DNA from: Sphingomonas sp. CROZ-RG-20F-R02-07
GTDB taxonomy: Bacteria; Pseudomonadota; Alphaproteobacteria; Sphingomonadales; Sphingomonadaceae
DNA length: 64,000 nucleotides
Direction of reading: 5' to 3'
NCBI RefSeq assembly: GCF_022662335.1
Contig: NZ_JAKNQJ010000005.1
Location: forward strand, 124,001-188,000
The notes under the pieces were generated by a model that was not told where the DNA came from, ran no database searches, and was given only the letters and a program-made list of their open reading frames with translations. The position numbers and the translations under genes are program-made. Position 1 is the first letter of the stretch; each line of letters opens with the position of its first letter. Positions 53,136 through 61,847 of this stretch are shown here, in pieces.

Positions 53136-54164
53136 CTATTTGGCAGGCAGCGTGATCGCGGTCTGGCCGTCCTTGTGCGTCGCGACGCCGCTGCTCCTGC
53201 CCGCCAGCAGCGCGATCGCCTGTTCCGGGCTGGGCAATCCGTCGAATGCGGGAAAGGCCCGCACCGAATCGTCCACGTCGGTGAACGACACCGAATAGCG
53301 GTTGCCCTTGCCGAGCAGCGTGTCGAGCGTCGGCGTCACCGCCATCACGCGACCCGCGTCGCCGAACGCGATCTCGTACCCCGCGCCGTCGCCGCGATAG
53401 ATTCCGTAGCGCGCACCGCTCGCGGCATCGCGGCACCAGTGGACGGGGCGGCCGACCGCGCGGGCCTTGTCGTTCTTGAGCGCCGCGCCGAGCAGCAGCG
53501 GCATCAACGCGTCGCCCGCATCGGTCGCGGCGGGCTTGGCCGGGCCGAAGTGCAGCGCGTCCGCGCAGGACCCGATCGGCACCGCGGCCGCCGCCTCCGC
53601 CACGCCCTGCGGCCAGCGCATCGCGGCGATCGCGCGGCTCATCGCGGCATCGGTCGCCGCCGCGTCGAGCGTGGTCGAACTCGCCCGCACCGCGACCAGC
53701 CACTCGCCGAGCGGCATCACCGCCAGCGCGGTGCCGCGGATCGCGCGGGCGGTGGGGGTATAGGCCTGGCGCAACCCCGAGGCGGTGGTGGCGCGCGGCG
53801 GCGCGAAGGGCATGGGCGCGATGCCGCTGGCGGTGACGCCGCCATAGACGTCGCGCGATAGGATGACGCTCTGCGCGCGATCGAACCACATCGCCACGTC
53901 GTCTATCGCGGGATGGAAGAGGAAGATCGTGACGTTCGTCGCTTTGTCCGCGCTACGGAAATCGGCATAGACATCGCGTTCGGCGGTGCCGTTGTCGGCC
54001 AGCTTGTCGCGCGCCATTCCGTCGAGCGTCGCGGGCAGGATCAGCCCGGTATCGGCATGCTGCCAGCCCTTGTCGACCGGCACCGGCAGATCGCGCGCGG
54101 CAAAGGCGGCCGTCGATGCCGCGATCAGCAGCGCGGCGCTCGCCATCAGGGTGTGGATACGCAT
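53136..54164 (-). CDS. Secreted protein of unknown function
   Basis: A 342-residue exported protein. The signal peptide is MRIHTLMASAALLIAASTAAFA (cleavage after AFA). The rest has no domain I know; it is moderately hydrophilic, with two separated Cys (GSCADAL, HWCRDAASG) that may form a disulfide. GGAGAGG six bases before ATG 54164 is a strong ribosome-binding site, but it sits in a 9-bp hairpin stem. It follows metK by 52 bases on the same strand. The 212 bases after it (52924-53135) hold nothing I can identify. Confidence 0.8.
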   Translation of the reverse strand: MRIHTLMASAALLIAASTAAFAARDLPVPVDKGWQHADTGLILPATLDGMARDKLADNGTAERDVYADFRSADKATNVTIFLFHPAIDDVAMWFDRAQSVILSRDVYGGVTASGIAPMPFAPPRATTASGLRQAYTPTARAIRGTALAVMPLGEWLVAVRASSTTLDAAATDAAMSRAIAAMRWPQGVAEAAAAVPIGSCADALHFGPAKPAATDAGDALMPLLLGAALKNDKARAVGRPVHWCRDAASGARYGIYRGDGAGYEIAFGDAGRVMAVTPTLDTLLGKGNRYSVSFTDVDDSVRAFPAFDGLPSPEQAIALLAGRSSGVATHKDGQTAITLPAK

Positions 54165-54170
54165 GAAACG

Positions 54171-54195
54171 CCTCTCCGGTGGGTATCCGGAGAGG
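54171..54195 (-). promoter_or_regulatory. Hairpin that hides the ribosome-binding site of the 54164 gene
   Basis: CCTCTCCGG (54171-54179) and CCGGAGAGG (54187-54195) form a perfect 9-bp stem with a 7-base loop. On the minus-strand mRNA the 3' arm is CCGGAGAGG, which includes the Shine-Dalgarno GGAGAGG six bases before the ATG. It lies 21 bases after the metK stop and could also slow the metK transcript. Confidence 0.6.
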
Positions 54196-54216
54196 CTAGT
54201 TCGGCTCACGCCTCGG

Positions 54217-55437
54217 TCAAGCTGCGACCGCGGCCTTCAGCGCATCGACCAGATCGGTCTTTTCCCAGGTGAAGTGATCGCCCTCGGCATCGCGGCCGAA
54301 ATGGCCATAGGCGGCCGTCTTTTTGTAGATCGGGGCGTTCAGCTTCAGATGCTCGCGAATGCCCTTGGGCGTCAGGCGGACGAGCTTGGGCAGCACCTCT
54401 TCCAGCGTCGCCTCGGGCACGGTGCCGGTGCCGTGCGTGTCGACATAGACCGACAGCGGCTCGGCGATGCCGATCGCGTAGCTCAGCTGAATCGTGACCC
54501 GCTTGGCGAGGCCCGCGGCGACGACGTTCTTCGCCAGATAGCGTGCGACATAGGCAGCCGATCGATCCACCTTGGTCGGATCCTTGCCGCTGAACGCGCC
54601 GCCGCCATGCGGCGCGGCACCGCCATAGGTGTCGACGATGATCTTGCGGCCGGTGACGCCGGCGTCGCCGTCCGGCCCGCCGATCTCGAACGCGCCGGTC
54701 GGGTTGATGTAGATCGCGGTCTCGTCGGTGACGAAGCCTGCGGGCAGCGACGCCTTCATCACACCCGTCACATAATCGCGCAGCTCGGCATAAAGCGCGG
54801 GATTGGCATCCTCGCCCTTTTCGCAATAGCCCTTCTTGTGCTGCGTCGAGACGACCAGCGCGGTGGCGCGCACCGGCTTTTCGTCCTCATAGGCGAGCGT
54901 CACCTGGCTCTTGGCGTCGGGCTCCAGGAACGGCGCCGCGCCCGAATGGCGGTCGGCCGCCATCGTCTCGAGGATCTTGTGGCTGTAATAGAGCGTGGCG
55001 GGCATCAGCCCCGGCGTCTCGTCGGTGGCATAGCCGAACATGATGCCCTGGTCGCCCGCGCCCTCGTCCTTGTTGCCGCTCTCGTCCACGCCCATCGCGA
55101 TCTCGGCGGACTGGCCGTGCAGATTGTTCTCGAAACGGAACTCGTTCCAGTGGAAGCCGGCCTGTTCATAGCCGATCTCGCGCACGGTATTGCGCACCGC
55201 GGCCTCGATCTCGTCGAGCACGCCCGGCGCCCACTCGCCATTCTCGTAGATGCCCTTGCCGCGGATCTCGCCGGCCAGCACGACGAGCTGCGTGGTCGTC
55301 AGCGTCTCGCAGGCGATGCGCGCCTGGCTGTCCTTGGCGAGGAACAGATCGACGACCGTGTCGCTGATCTGGTCGGCGACCTTGTCGGGATGGCCCTCGG
55401 AAACCGATTCGGAGGTGAAGAGAAAGGATTTGCGCAT
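54217..55437 (-). CDS. metK: S-adenosylmethionine synthetase
   Basis: A 406-residue enzyme making SAM from methionine and ATP. Signature motifs are [18 protein letters not shown] near the N-terminus, [16 protein letters not shown] and [19 protein letters not shown]. Length and motifs are complete. It is preceded by a near-palindrome (55471-55492) in the 59-base gap from lnt. Confidence 0.98.
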   Translation of the reverse strand: MRKSFLFTSESVSEGHPDKVADQISDTVVDLFLAKDSQARIACETLTTTQLVVLAGEIRGKGIYENGEWAPGVLDEIEAAVRNTVREIGYEQAGFHWNEFRFENNLHGQSAEIAMGVDESGNKDEGAGDQGIMFGYATDETPGLMPATLYYSHKILETMAADRHSGAAPFLEPDAKSQVTLAYEDEKPVRATALVVSTQHKKGYCEKGEDANPALYAELRDYVTGVMKASLPAGFVTDETAIYINPTGAFEIGGPDGDAGVTGRKIIVDTYGGAAPHGGGAFSGKDPTKVDRSAAYVARYLAKNVVAAGLAKRVTIQLSYAIGIAEPLSVYVDTHGTGTVPEATLEEVLPKLVRLTPKGIREHLKLNAPIYKKTAAYGHFGRDAEGDHFTWEKTDLVDALKAAVAA

Positions 55438-55470
55438 GCGGACCTCTTAGCCGTGCTCGCGGGCGAGCGT

Positions 55471-55492
55471 CATATAAGGAAAGCTTTATATG
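55471..55492. promoter_or_regulatory. AT-rich palindrome upstream of metK
   Basis: The 22-base site has 7-base arms, CATATAA and TTATATG, around a short centre. It is 34 bases before the metK start and overlaps a possible -10 (TATAAA on the minus strand). Sites of this form precede SAM-cycle genes in alphaproteobacteria with ArsR-type SahR/SamR regulators; that assignment is from memory of the family and not proven here. Confidence 0.6.
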
Positions 55493-55496
55493 ATCT

Positions 55497-57065
55497 CTAG
55501 CGACGCTGTCGCCGGGTGGCAACGGCCAAGCCGATCATCAGCGCCGCCACGATCGCGGCCATCGCGTTGCCGACGCGCGCGAAGAGCGTGGGGGCGAGCG
55601 CGGGCGGGATGGGGGCTTCGAGCGCACCCGCGGTCTCGTGCGGCACGGTCGCGAGCAGCCGCCCGTCGGCGGCGATCAGCGCGGAGATGCCGGTGGGCGT
55701 CGCGCGCACGATCGGAAGCCCCTCCTCGATCGCGCGCATCCGCGCCTGCGCCAGATGCTGCGGCGGTCCCCAGGTGCCGAACCAGGCGTCGTTGGAAGGG
55801 TTGAACAACAACCGCGGGCGGTGCGCCTCGTCGATCACTTCGCCCGAGAAGATGATCTCGTAACAGATCTGCACGCCGATCGCGCCGAAGCCCGGCAGCG
55901 CAATGGCGGCGGGGCCGGGGCCGGGGGTGAAGTCCATGTCGCCCGGCACCAGCCGTGCGAGGCCCAGCCGGCGCAGCAGCCAGGGCATCGGCAGATATTC
56001 GCCATAGGGCACCAGGTGCGCCTTGTCGTAACGCTGGCCGAGCCGCCCGGCGGCGTCGATCGCGAACACCGAATTGCCCGCCGTCGTCAGCCGTTCGCGC
56101 GCATCGAAGACGAGCGAGTCGCCTCCCGTCATCAGCACGTCGCGGGGCCCGAGCAAAGCGGCGATCCGCTGCCGCGTGCGCTCGGGCGTGGTGCCGCCAT
56201 AAGCGATGGGCGGATAGCCGTCCTCGACATAGTCGCGCAACACGCCCTCGGGCCAGACCACCAGCCGCGGCGTGGCGCCGGGCGTGCCCGACAGCCGGGC
56301 GAGTGCTGCGAACACGCGGGCGCCGTCGTCGTCGCTGCGGTCCTGCTGGCCGATATTGGGCTGCACGGCCCGGACGCGGACGCCGTGCGGATCCGCGGCG
56401 GGCGCGTTCGTCCAAAGCGCCGACAGCGCGGCGAACGCCACGGTGCCGCCGGCGATCACGGGCAGCCGCCAGCGCCGCTGCGCCGCCATCAGCAGCGCAC
56501 CCGCCGCCACCATCGTCAGCCCGGAGAGCGCATAGGTGCCGACCAAGGCCGACAGCCGCGCGACGCCGATCAGCGGCAGCCAGACGACCCCGAGCGGATC
56601 CCAGGCATAGCCCGTGAACAGATGCCCGCGCAGCCATTCGGTGGCGATCCACGCCGCGCCGAAGACCAGCACATAGGCCGTATCGGGCCGGCCCCGCCGC
56701 AACCGCCACGCGACGCCCGCCGCCGCCATGGGGTAGACCGCCAGATACAAAGCGAGCCCGACCGCGGCGAAATAGCCGAGCACCGGCGGCATCGCGTCCT
56801 GGAAATCGAACGCGTGCTGGATCCAATTGTCGTTGATCGTGAAATGGCCGAGCCCGAACAGCCACCCGCGCCACAGCGCGCCGCGAATGCTGTGCGCGTC
56901 ATGGACCAGCGCCATCCACCCCGCGATGCAGGCCAGCGTCAGCGGCCAGAGGCCGAGCGGCGCGAAGCCGCAAGCGGCCAACGCGCCGAGCAGGAGGCAG
57001 GCCAGGGCGGGGAAGCGTTTCCCGGCGGAAAGGAGGAAGGGCAAGATGGCGTCCTGTATCGTCAC
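55497..57065 (-). CDS. lnt: Apolipoprotein N-acyltransferase
   Basis: A 522-residue inner-membrane enzyme that adds the third acyl chain to lipoproteins. Several N-terminal helices are followed by a nitrilase-like domain. The catalytic triad is visible: Glu in VVWPEGVLR, Lys in YDKAHLVPYGEYLP and Cys in GVQICYEIIFS. GTG 57065 is chosen as the latest start that keeps the first helix; TTG 57044 is possible. It is upstream of metK and divergent from the VOC gene. Confidence 0.95.
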   Translation of the reverse strand: MTIQDAILPFLLSAGKRFPALACLLLGALAACGFAPLGLWPLTLACIAGWMALVHDAHSIRGALWRGWLFGLGHFTINDNWIQHAFDFQDAMPPVLGYFAAVGLALYLAVYPMAAAGVAWRLRRGRPDTAYVLVFGAAWIATEWLRGHLFTGYAWDPLGVVWLPLIGVARLSALVGTYALSGLTMVAAGALLMAAQRRWRLPVIAGGTVAFAALSALWTNAPAADPHGVRVRAVQPNIGQQDRSDDDGARVFAALARLSGTPGATPRLVVWPEGVLRDYVEDGYPPIAYGGTTPERTRQRIAALLGPRDVLMTGGDSLVFDARERLTTAGNSVFAIDAAGRLGQRYDKAHLVPYGEYLPMPWLLRRLGLARLVPGDMDFTPGPGPAAIALPGFGAIGVQICYEIIFSGEVIDEAHRPRLLFNPSNDAWFGTWGPPQHLAQARMRAIEEGLPIVRATPTGISALIAADGRLLATVPHETAGALEAPIPPALAPTLFARVGNAMAAIVAALMIGLAVATRRQRR

Positions 57066-57184
57066 GCCGGACCCGTTCCGGCATCCACGGTTCCGCACGA
57101 GCCGCACCGCTTTCCCTTGCCGCCCGGCGCCGCGCACGACAAGTCCGGGGTGACGGGGCGCGGCGGGGCGGCTAGACCTGCGGC

Positions 57185-57628
57185 ATGACGCTGCGCCCGT
57201 TCCATCTCGCCTTTCCCGTCCACGATCTCGCCGAAGCGCGCGCCTTTTACGGGGATACGCTCGGATGCGCCGAGGGGCGGTCGAGCGACCAGTGGATCGA
57301 TTTCGATTTCTTCGGTCACCAGATCGTCGCGCATCTGTCGCCCGCCGCCGGCGCGGCGGCGGCAACCAACCCGGTCGACGGGCATGACGTGCCGGTGCCG
57401 CATTTCGGCGTGGTGCTGACGATGCCCGCCTGGGAGGCGCTCGCCGCGCGCGTCGAACGCGCGGGCATCGCCTTCGGCATCGCGCCGCACATCCGCTTCA
57501 AGGGTCAGGCGGGCGAGCAGGCGACGATGTTCTTTCGCGATCCCAGCGGCAACGCGCTCGAGTTCAAGGCGTTTGCCGACGATGCGATGCTGTTCGCGAC
57601 CGACGAGCCGGGAGAGACGACGCTATGA
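57185..57628 (+). CDS. VOC/glyoxalase-fold protein
   Basis: A 147-residue protein of the vicinal-oxygen-chelate fold. Two halves are seen: [25 protein letters not shown] and [22 protein letters not shown]. Likely metal ligands are His in HLAF, His in HFGV and Glu in NALEFKAF. It resembles the glyoxalase-like hydrolases or dioxygenases, with no clear substrate. Its last four bases (ATGA) carry the next start. Confidence 0.88.
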   Translation: MTLRPFHLAFPVHDLAEARAFYGDTLGCAEGRSSDQWIDFDFFGHQIVAHLSPAAGAAAATNPVDGHDVPVPHFGVVLTMPAWEALAARVERAGIAFGIAPHIRFKGQAGEQATMFFRDPSGNALEFKAFADDAMLFATDEPGETTL

Positions 57629-57927
57629 GCGCACCGATCGAGATGGATATCCCGCACGATCTGGGAAAAGCCGGCGTCCGCGCGCGGCTGGATGGCGGGA
57701 TCGGCAAGCTCGGCCAGTTGATCCCCGGCGGCGCGACCGTCACGCATCGCTGGGACGGCGACACGATGCACTTCGCGGTGCGCGCGATGGGCCAGGAGAT
57801 CGCGAGCACCGCGACCGTGTTCGACGACAAGGTGCATGCGGTGGTGAACCTGCCGGGCTTCCTCCGGCTGTTCGCCGCGCAGGTCCAGGCCGCGATCCAG
57901 AAGGAAGCGCCCAAGCTGCTGAAGTGA
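57625..57927 (+). CDS. Polyhydroxyalkanoic acid system family protein
   Basis: A 100-residue protein of the PHA-granule-region family ([55 protein letters not shown]). Members are small proteins in polyhydroxyalkanoate gene regions, of unclear role. No pha synthase lies in the window. It is coupled to the VOC gene by an ATGA overlap and converges on the propeller protein. Confidence 0.82.
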   Translation: MSAPIEMDIPHDLGKAGVRARLDGGIGKLGQLIPGGATVTHRWDGDTMHFAVRAMGQEIASTATVFDDKVHAVVNLPGFLRLFAAQVQAAIQKEAPKLLK

Positions 57928-57936
57928 CGGGCGCGC

Positions 57937-59259
57937 CTATTTCGCGCTGACCCGCCACACCGCGTTGCCCACATCGTCCGCCACCAGCAGCGCACCGGTG
58001 CGATCGGTGATGACGCCCACCGGCCGCCCCTGCGCCTCGCCCTTGGCATTCAGGAAGCCCGTCAGCACGTCGACCGGCTTCGCGCCGTTCGCCGGAAAGC
58101 CGTTCGCGCCGAAGGGCACGTACACCAGCTTGTAGCCCGAGACCGGCTTGCGGTTCCACGAGCCATGTTCGCCGATGAAGGCGCCGTCGGCGAAGCGCGC
58201 GCCCAATTTGGCGTCGGTCGAGAAGGCGAGGCCCAAGGCGGCGACGTGCGGCCCGAGCGCGTAATCCGGGCGCTTCGAATATTCCTGGAGCGCGGGATTG
58301 TCGGGCTGGACGCGGCTGTCGGGATAGCCGCCCCAATAATACCAGGGCCAGCCGAAATGGTCGCCGAACTCGACCTGCGTCAGATAATCCGGCGCGAGAT
58401 CCGATCCCAGCATGTCGCGTTCGTTGACCACGGTCCAGAGCTGGCCCTCGCGGTTGATCGCCATGCCGGTGGGATTGCGCAGCCCAGCCGCATAGATGCG
58501 GAACCGGCCGTCCTTCGGCCACACCTGCAGGATGTTCGCCCGGTTCGTCTCGGCGTCGATGCCGTCATCGGCGATGTTGGTGGACGATCCCACGCTGACG
58601 AACAGCGTCTGCCCGTCGGGCGCGGGGATGACGTTGCGCGCCCAATGATTGCCGCCGCCCGGCAGCTTCACCACCAGCTGCGGTTTCGCGGTGATCTGCG
58701 TGGCGCCGTCGGTGTACGGCACGCGGAGAAGCGCGTCGGTGTCGGCGATGTAGAGCTGGCCCTGGAACAGCGTCATGCCGAACGGCGAATTGAGCCCGGT
58801 CATGAAGACATGGCGTTCCTCGGCCACGCCGTCGCCATTCGCGTCGCGCAGCAGCACGATGCGGTTGGGCGACGCGCCGCCGGCGCCGGCCTTGCCGAGC
58901 AGGTGCGTCATCACCCAGCCCTGGATGCCGCCGTCCTTGCGCGGCGGCGAATTGCTCTCCGCCACCAGCACGTCGCCGTTCGGCAGACGATAGAGCCAGC
59001 GCGGATGATCGAGCCCGGTGGCGAAGGGCTGCACCGCGAGCCCCGCGGCGGGCACCGGCATCGCGCCGTTCCGCCAGCCCACCGCATCGGCGACCGCCAT
59101 CGTGGGGATCGTCTGGATGCGCGGTTCGGAAATCGTCGGGCGCTTGCCCTCCACCGCCGTAATCGGCAGCCGCGCGGTGTCGGGCCAGGCGAGATAGGCC
59201 ACCACCGCGACGATCACGACGAGGATCAGTCCCAGGACGATGAGGATATGTTTGCGCAT
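57937..59259 (-). CDS. Membrane-anchored sorbosone/glucose-dehydrogenase-like propeller
   Basis: A 440-residue beta-propeller of the L-sorbosone/soluble glucose dehydrogenase group. One N-terminal helix (ILIVLGLILVVIVAVVAYLAW) anchors it facing the periplasm. Motifs are FATGLDHPRWLYRLPNGDVLVAE, NSPFGMTLFQGQLYIAD, GGGNHWARNVI and GLRNPTGMAINREGQLWTVVNERD. Members bind PQQ, but no PQQ biosynthesis genes lie in the window. Substrate unknown. Confidence 0.88.
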   Translation of the reverse strand: MRKHILIVLGLILVVIVAVVAYLAWPDTARLPITAVEGKRPTISEPRIQTIPTMAVADAVGWRNGAMPVPAAGLAVQPFATGLDHPRWLYRLPNGDVLVAESNSPPRKDGGIQGWVMTHLLGKAGAGGASPNRIVLLRDANGDGVAEERHVFMTGLNSPFGMTLFQGQLYIADTDALLRVPYTDGATQITAKPQLVVKLPGGGNHWARNVIPAPDGQTLFVSVGSSTNIADDGIDAETNRANILQVWPKDGRFRIYAAGLRNPTGMAINREGQLWTVVNERDMLGSDLAPDYLTQVEFGDHFGWPWYYWGGYPDSRVQPDNPALQEYSKRPDYALGPHVAALGLAFSTDAKLGARFADGAFIGEHGSWNRKPVSGYKLVYVPFGANGFPANGAKPVDVLTGFLNAKGEAQGRPVGVITDRTGALLVADDVGNAVWRVSAK

Positions 59260-59393
59260 GGCCGGAAGTTAGGCGGCCGGGCGGTGGAGCGCAATCGCTC
59301 CATCGGGCGGCGGCGGGGTTGCGACGCGCCGGCTGGAGCGGGACGACAGGGGTCGATCCCGGCTCGCGGTCGAGCCTTCGCATACGGAACAGG

Positions 59394-59419
59394 CCCTTCG
59401 ACAGGCTCGGGGCGAACGG
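59394..59419. repeat. Dispersed intergenic repeat unit
   Basis: The sequence starting CCCTTCGACAGGCTCGGGGC and ending in GAACGG is a copy of a short element seen many times in sphingomonad genomes, often as inverted pairs. Only one copy occurs here, in the 218-base gap between two minus-strand genes. The rest of that gap shows no gene. Confidence 0.6.
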
Positions 59420-59477
59420 AGCGAGGCGAAGCCGTCAAACGCTCGCGGGGTGTCTCGGTTGCGGGGTCCGGGGGACG

Positions 59478-60815
59478 TCAGGCCGCGAGCCGCAACCGGG
59501 CATGGCGCAGCGCGACCGCGGCGATGGCGTCCGCAGCGATGTGCGGGCCGTCCGCCGCGCCGCTGGCGGTCGCGAGCGTCGCGGCGCGCGCGGCGACGGC
59601 GGGGCTCGACAGCAGCCGGCCGAGCATCGCGGTGCCGGCGGCGGCGTCGAACCGCCGGAGCGGGCGCGCCTCGGCGACGCCCAGCCGGCGCAGATGATCG
59701 GCATTGTCGAACTGGTCGCCGAAAAACGCGCACACCATCTGCGGCAGCGCGGCGCGCAGCGCTTGGCCCGTGGTGCCGATCCCGCCATGATGGACCGCGG
59801 CGGCCGCGCGCGGGAAGAGCAGCGCGTGCGGCGCCTGCCCGATCACCAGCACGTCGGGGCCGCCGAGCGCGGCATGGCGCTCGACCGCATGATCGCCCAC
59901 CAGCAGCACTGCGCGGCGGCCGAGATTGCGCGCGATCGTGGCGGCATGCGCGAAGAATTCGCCGGGTGCGTGCACGACGAAGCTGCCGAGCGTGAAGACG
60001 ATCGGCGGCGCACCCTCGTCCAGAAAGCGCGACAGCGCCGCCATCGCCGGCACCGCGCGATCGGTGCGGCCATTGTAGAAGGAGAAGCCAGCGCTCAGCG
60101 CCTGGGGCGGCGCGTCGGCGGGCAACGGGGCGAAGGCGGCCGGATACATCGCGATCAGCCGTTCGCTCCGCCGCGGCCCCTCGCGCAGTTCGTCGCGCAT
60201 CCGCGGCAGACCGGCCCCGGCGCGAAGCCGGTTGGCCATGTCGAGGCTCGATCGCTCGCGCAGGCTGGCCAGCGCATAGAGCGCCCGCACGCTGCCGGCG
60301 CCGCCATGCCGCCCGACCGCGCGCAGCCAGGGCCGCGCACCGAGGCAGGGCGGATCGGTGACCGACAGGAATCCCATCGGCTGGAGCACCAAAGTGACGA
60401 GCGGCAGCCCCGCCGCCTCCGCCGCGACCCGCGCGATGGTCGAAAGCGCGCCGCCCACGACGAGCGCCGCGCCCGCCATCGCGGCCTGCAGGTCCGCGAA
60501 ACCGTCGGTGGCGTGCGGCGCCACGAAGCGGAAGCTCGCGCGCAGATCGCGCGCCACCGCGCGGGCCAGTATGGCATGATCGTGGCCGTCGGCCTCGAGC
60601 TCGGCGCGGCCGGGGCGCACCGCGTGGAAGGGGATACCCTCGGCCTCCGCCACGCCACGATATTCCTCCATCGTCGCCAGCAGCGGATCGAACCCCAGCG
60701 CGCGCAACTGGATGGCGACATCGAGAAAGGGATAGATGTCGCCCAGCGTGCCCGTCGGGGCGAGCACGATCCGCGGGGCGCGCGTCTGGCCGATCGGGCG
60801 CCCTGACCCGCTCAC
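59478..60815 (-). CDS. UGT-type (GT1) glycosyltransferase
   Basis: A 445-residue GT-B enzyme like macrolide or sterol glucosyltransferases. The N-terminal motif is IVLAPTGTLGDIYPFLDVAIQL; the C-terminal nucleotide-sugar motif is HHGGIGTTGQALRAALPQMVC followed by DQFDNADHLRRLG. GTG 60815 overlaps the stop of the GT4 gene (GTGA). It is the third gene of the lipid operon and could add a second sugar to a glycolipid. Its acceptor is unknown. Confidence 0.88.
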   Translation of the reverse strand: MSGSGRPIGQTRAPRIVLAPTGTLGDIYPFLDVAIQLRALGFDPLLATMEEYRGVAEAEGIPFHAVRPGRAELEADGHDHAILARAVARDLRASFRFVAPHATDGFADLQAAMAGAALVVGGALSTIARVAAEAAGLPLVTLVLQPMGFLSVTDPPCLGARPWLRAVGRHGGAGSVRALYALASLRERSSLDMANRLRAGAGLPRMRDELREGPRRSERLIAMYPAAFAPLPADAPPQALSAGFSFYNGRTDRAVPAMAALSRFLDEGAPPIVFTLGSFVVHAPGEFFAHAATIARNLGRRAVLLVGDHAVERHAALGGPDVLVIGQAPHALLFPRAAAAVHHGGIGTTGQALRAALPQMVCAFFGDQFDNADHLRRLGVAEARPLRRFDAAAGTAMLGRLLSSPAVAARAATLATASGAADGPHIAADAIAAVALRHARLRLAA

Positions 60816-61834
60816 GCAGCGAGGCGTCGCGCCGGCAGCGGGCTCAGCGCGGCGAGGAACTGTTCGGCACTGTCGCGCCAGCCGAACGTGGCGGCATGCG
60901 CGGTGCAGTCCGCGGACGACAGGCGCAGCGCAGCGGCGATCGCGTTCGCCAACCGATCGTCCATCGCGCCGCTCGCGGGCGTCAGCACGTCGCAGGGCCC
61001 CGCGACCGGGAAGGCGGCGACGGGCACGCCGCAGGCCAGCGCCTCGATCATCACCAGCCCGAACGTGTCGGTCCGGCTCGGGAACACGAACACGTCCGCC
61101 GCGCGATAGGCGGCGGCGAGCGCCTCGCCGTGGCGCGGGCCGGCGAAATGCACGTCGGGGAACCGCGCCGCCAGCCCGGCCTGGGCCGGCCCCGCGCCGA
61201 TCACCACCTTGCTGCCGCCGGTCGGCGCGGCGAGGAACGCCTCGAGATTTTTCTCGACCGCGATCCGCCCGACATAGAGCTGGATCGGCCGCGGCAGCGC
61301 GGCGAGCGCGGCATCCACCGTCCCGGCGGGGGAAAAGAGCGACAGGTCCACGCCGCGGCCCCAGGCGCGCACCTGAGTCAGCCCGTTCGCGGCGAGCTGC
61401 GCGCGCAGGCTGGGGGTGGAGGCGAGGATCGCCTGCGCCGGCGCGTGGAACCAGCGGATATAGCGCCACACCCAGCGCGGATCGATGCCCGTGCGCGCGC
61501 CGACATAATCCGGAAAATGCGTGTGATAGGCGGTGGTGAAGGGCAGGCCCTGCGCCAGGCACCAGCGCCGCGCGGCGATGCACAGCGGCCCTTCGGTGGC
61601 CAGATGGATCGCATCGGGCGCGAAGGCGGCGAGCCGCCGGCCGATCGCTCCCGAACTCGCCAGCGCCAGCCGGATCTCGGGATAGGTGGGGCAGGGCAGC
61701 GAATGGAACGCATCGGGCGCGATCACACGCACCACATGGCCCATCGCCTCCAGCTCGCTGCGCACCGCCTGAAGCGTGCGGACGACGCCGTTGACCTGTG
61801 GCGACCAGGCGTCGGTGACGATCGCGATCCGCAT
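60812..61834 (-). CDS. GT4 glycosyltransferase (Agt/MgtA/SqdX-like)
   Basis: A 340-residue GT-B enzyme. The N-terminal motif MRIAIVTDAWSPQVNGVVRTL and YHTHFPDYVG are those of the diacylglycerol/mannosyl-type GT4s. The C-terminal domain has LYVGRIAVEKNLEAFL and the E-x7-E site FGLVMIEALACGVPV. ATG 61834 is the family start; ATG 61846, two bases after the upstream stop, is possible. Together with the PlcP-like gene before it, it is likely to glycosylate diacylglycerol. Confidence 0.9.
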   Translation of the reverse strand: MRIAIVTDAWSPQVNGVVRTLQAVRSELEAMGHVVRVIAPDAFHSLPCPTYPEIRLALASSGAIGRRLAAFAPDAIHLATEGPLCIAARRWCLAQGLPFTTAYHTHFPDYVGARTGIDPRWVWRYIRWFHAPAQAILASTPSLRAQLAANGLTQVRAWGRGVDLSLFSPAGTVDAALAALPRPIQLYVGRIAVEKNLEAFLAAPTGGSKVVIGAGPAQAGLAARFPDVHFAGPRHGEALAAAYRAADVFVFPSRTDTFGLVMIEALACGVPVAAFPVAGPCDVLTPASGAMDDRLANAIAAALRLSSADCTAHAATFGWRDSAEQFLAALSPLPARRLAA

Positions 61835-61847
61835 ACCCGGCCGCATC

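Noticed and set aside
55438..55496. A SAM riboswitch before metK
   Set aside because: The gap of 59 bases is short and shows no SAM-II-like pseudoknot pattern; the palindrome is better explained as a protein-binding site.
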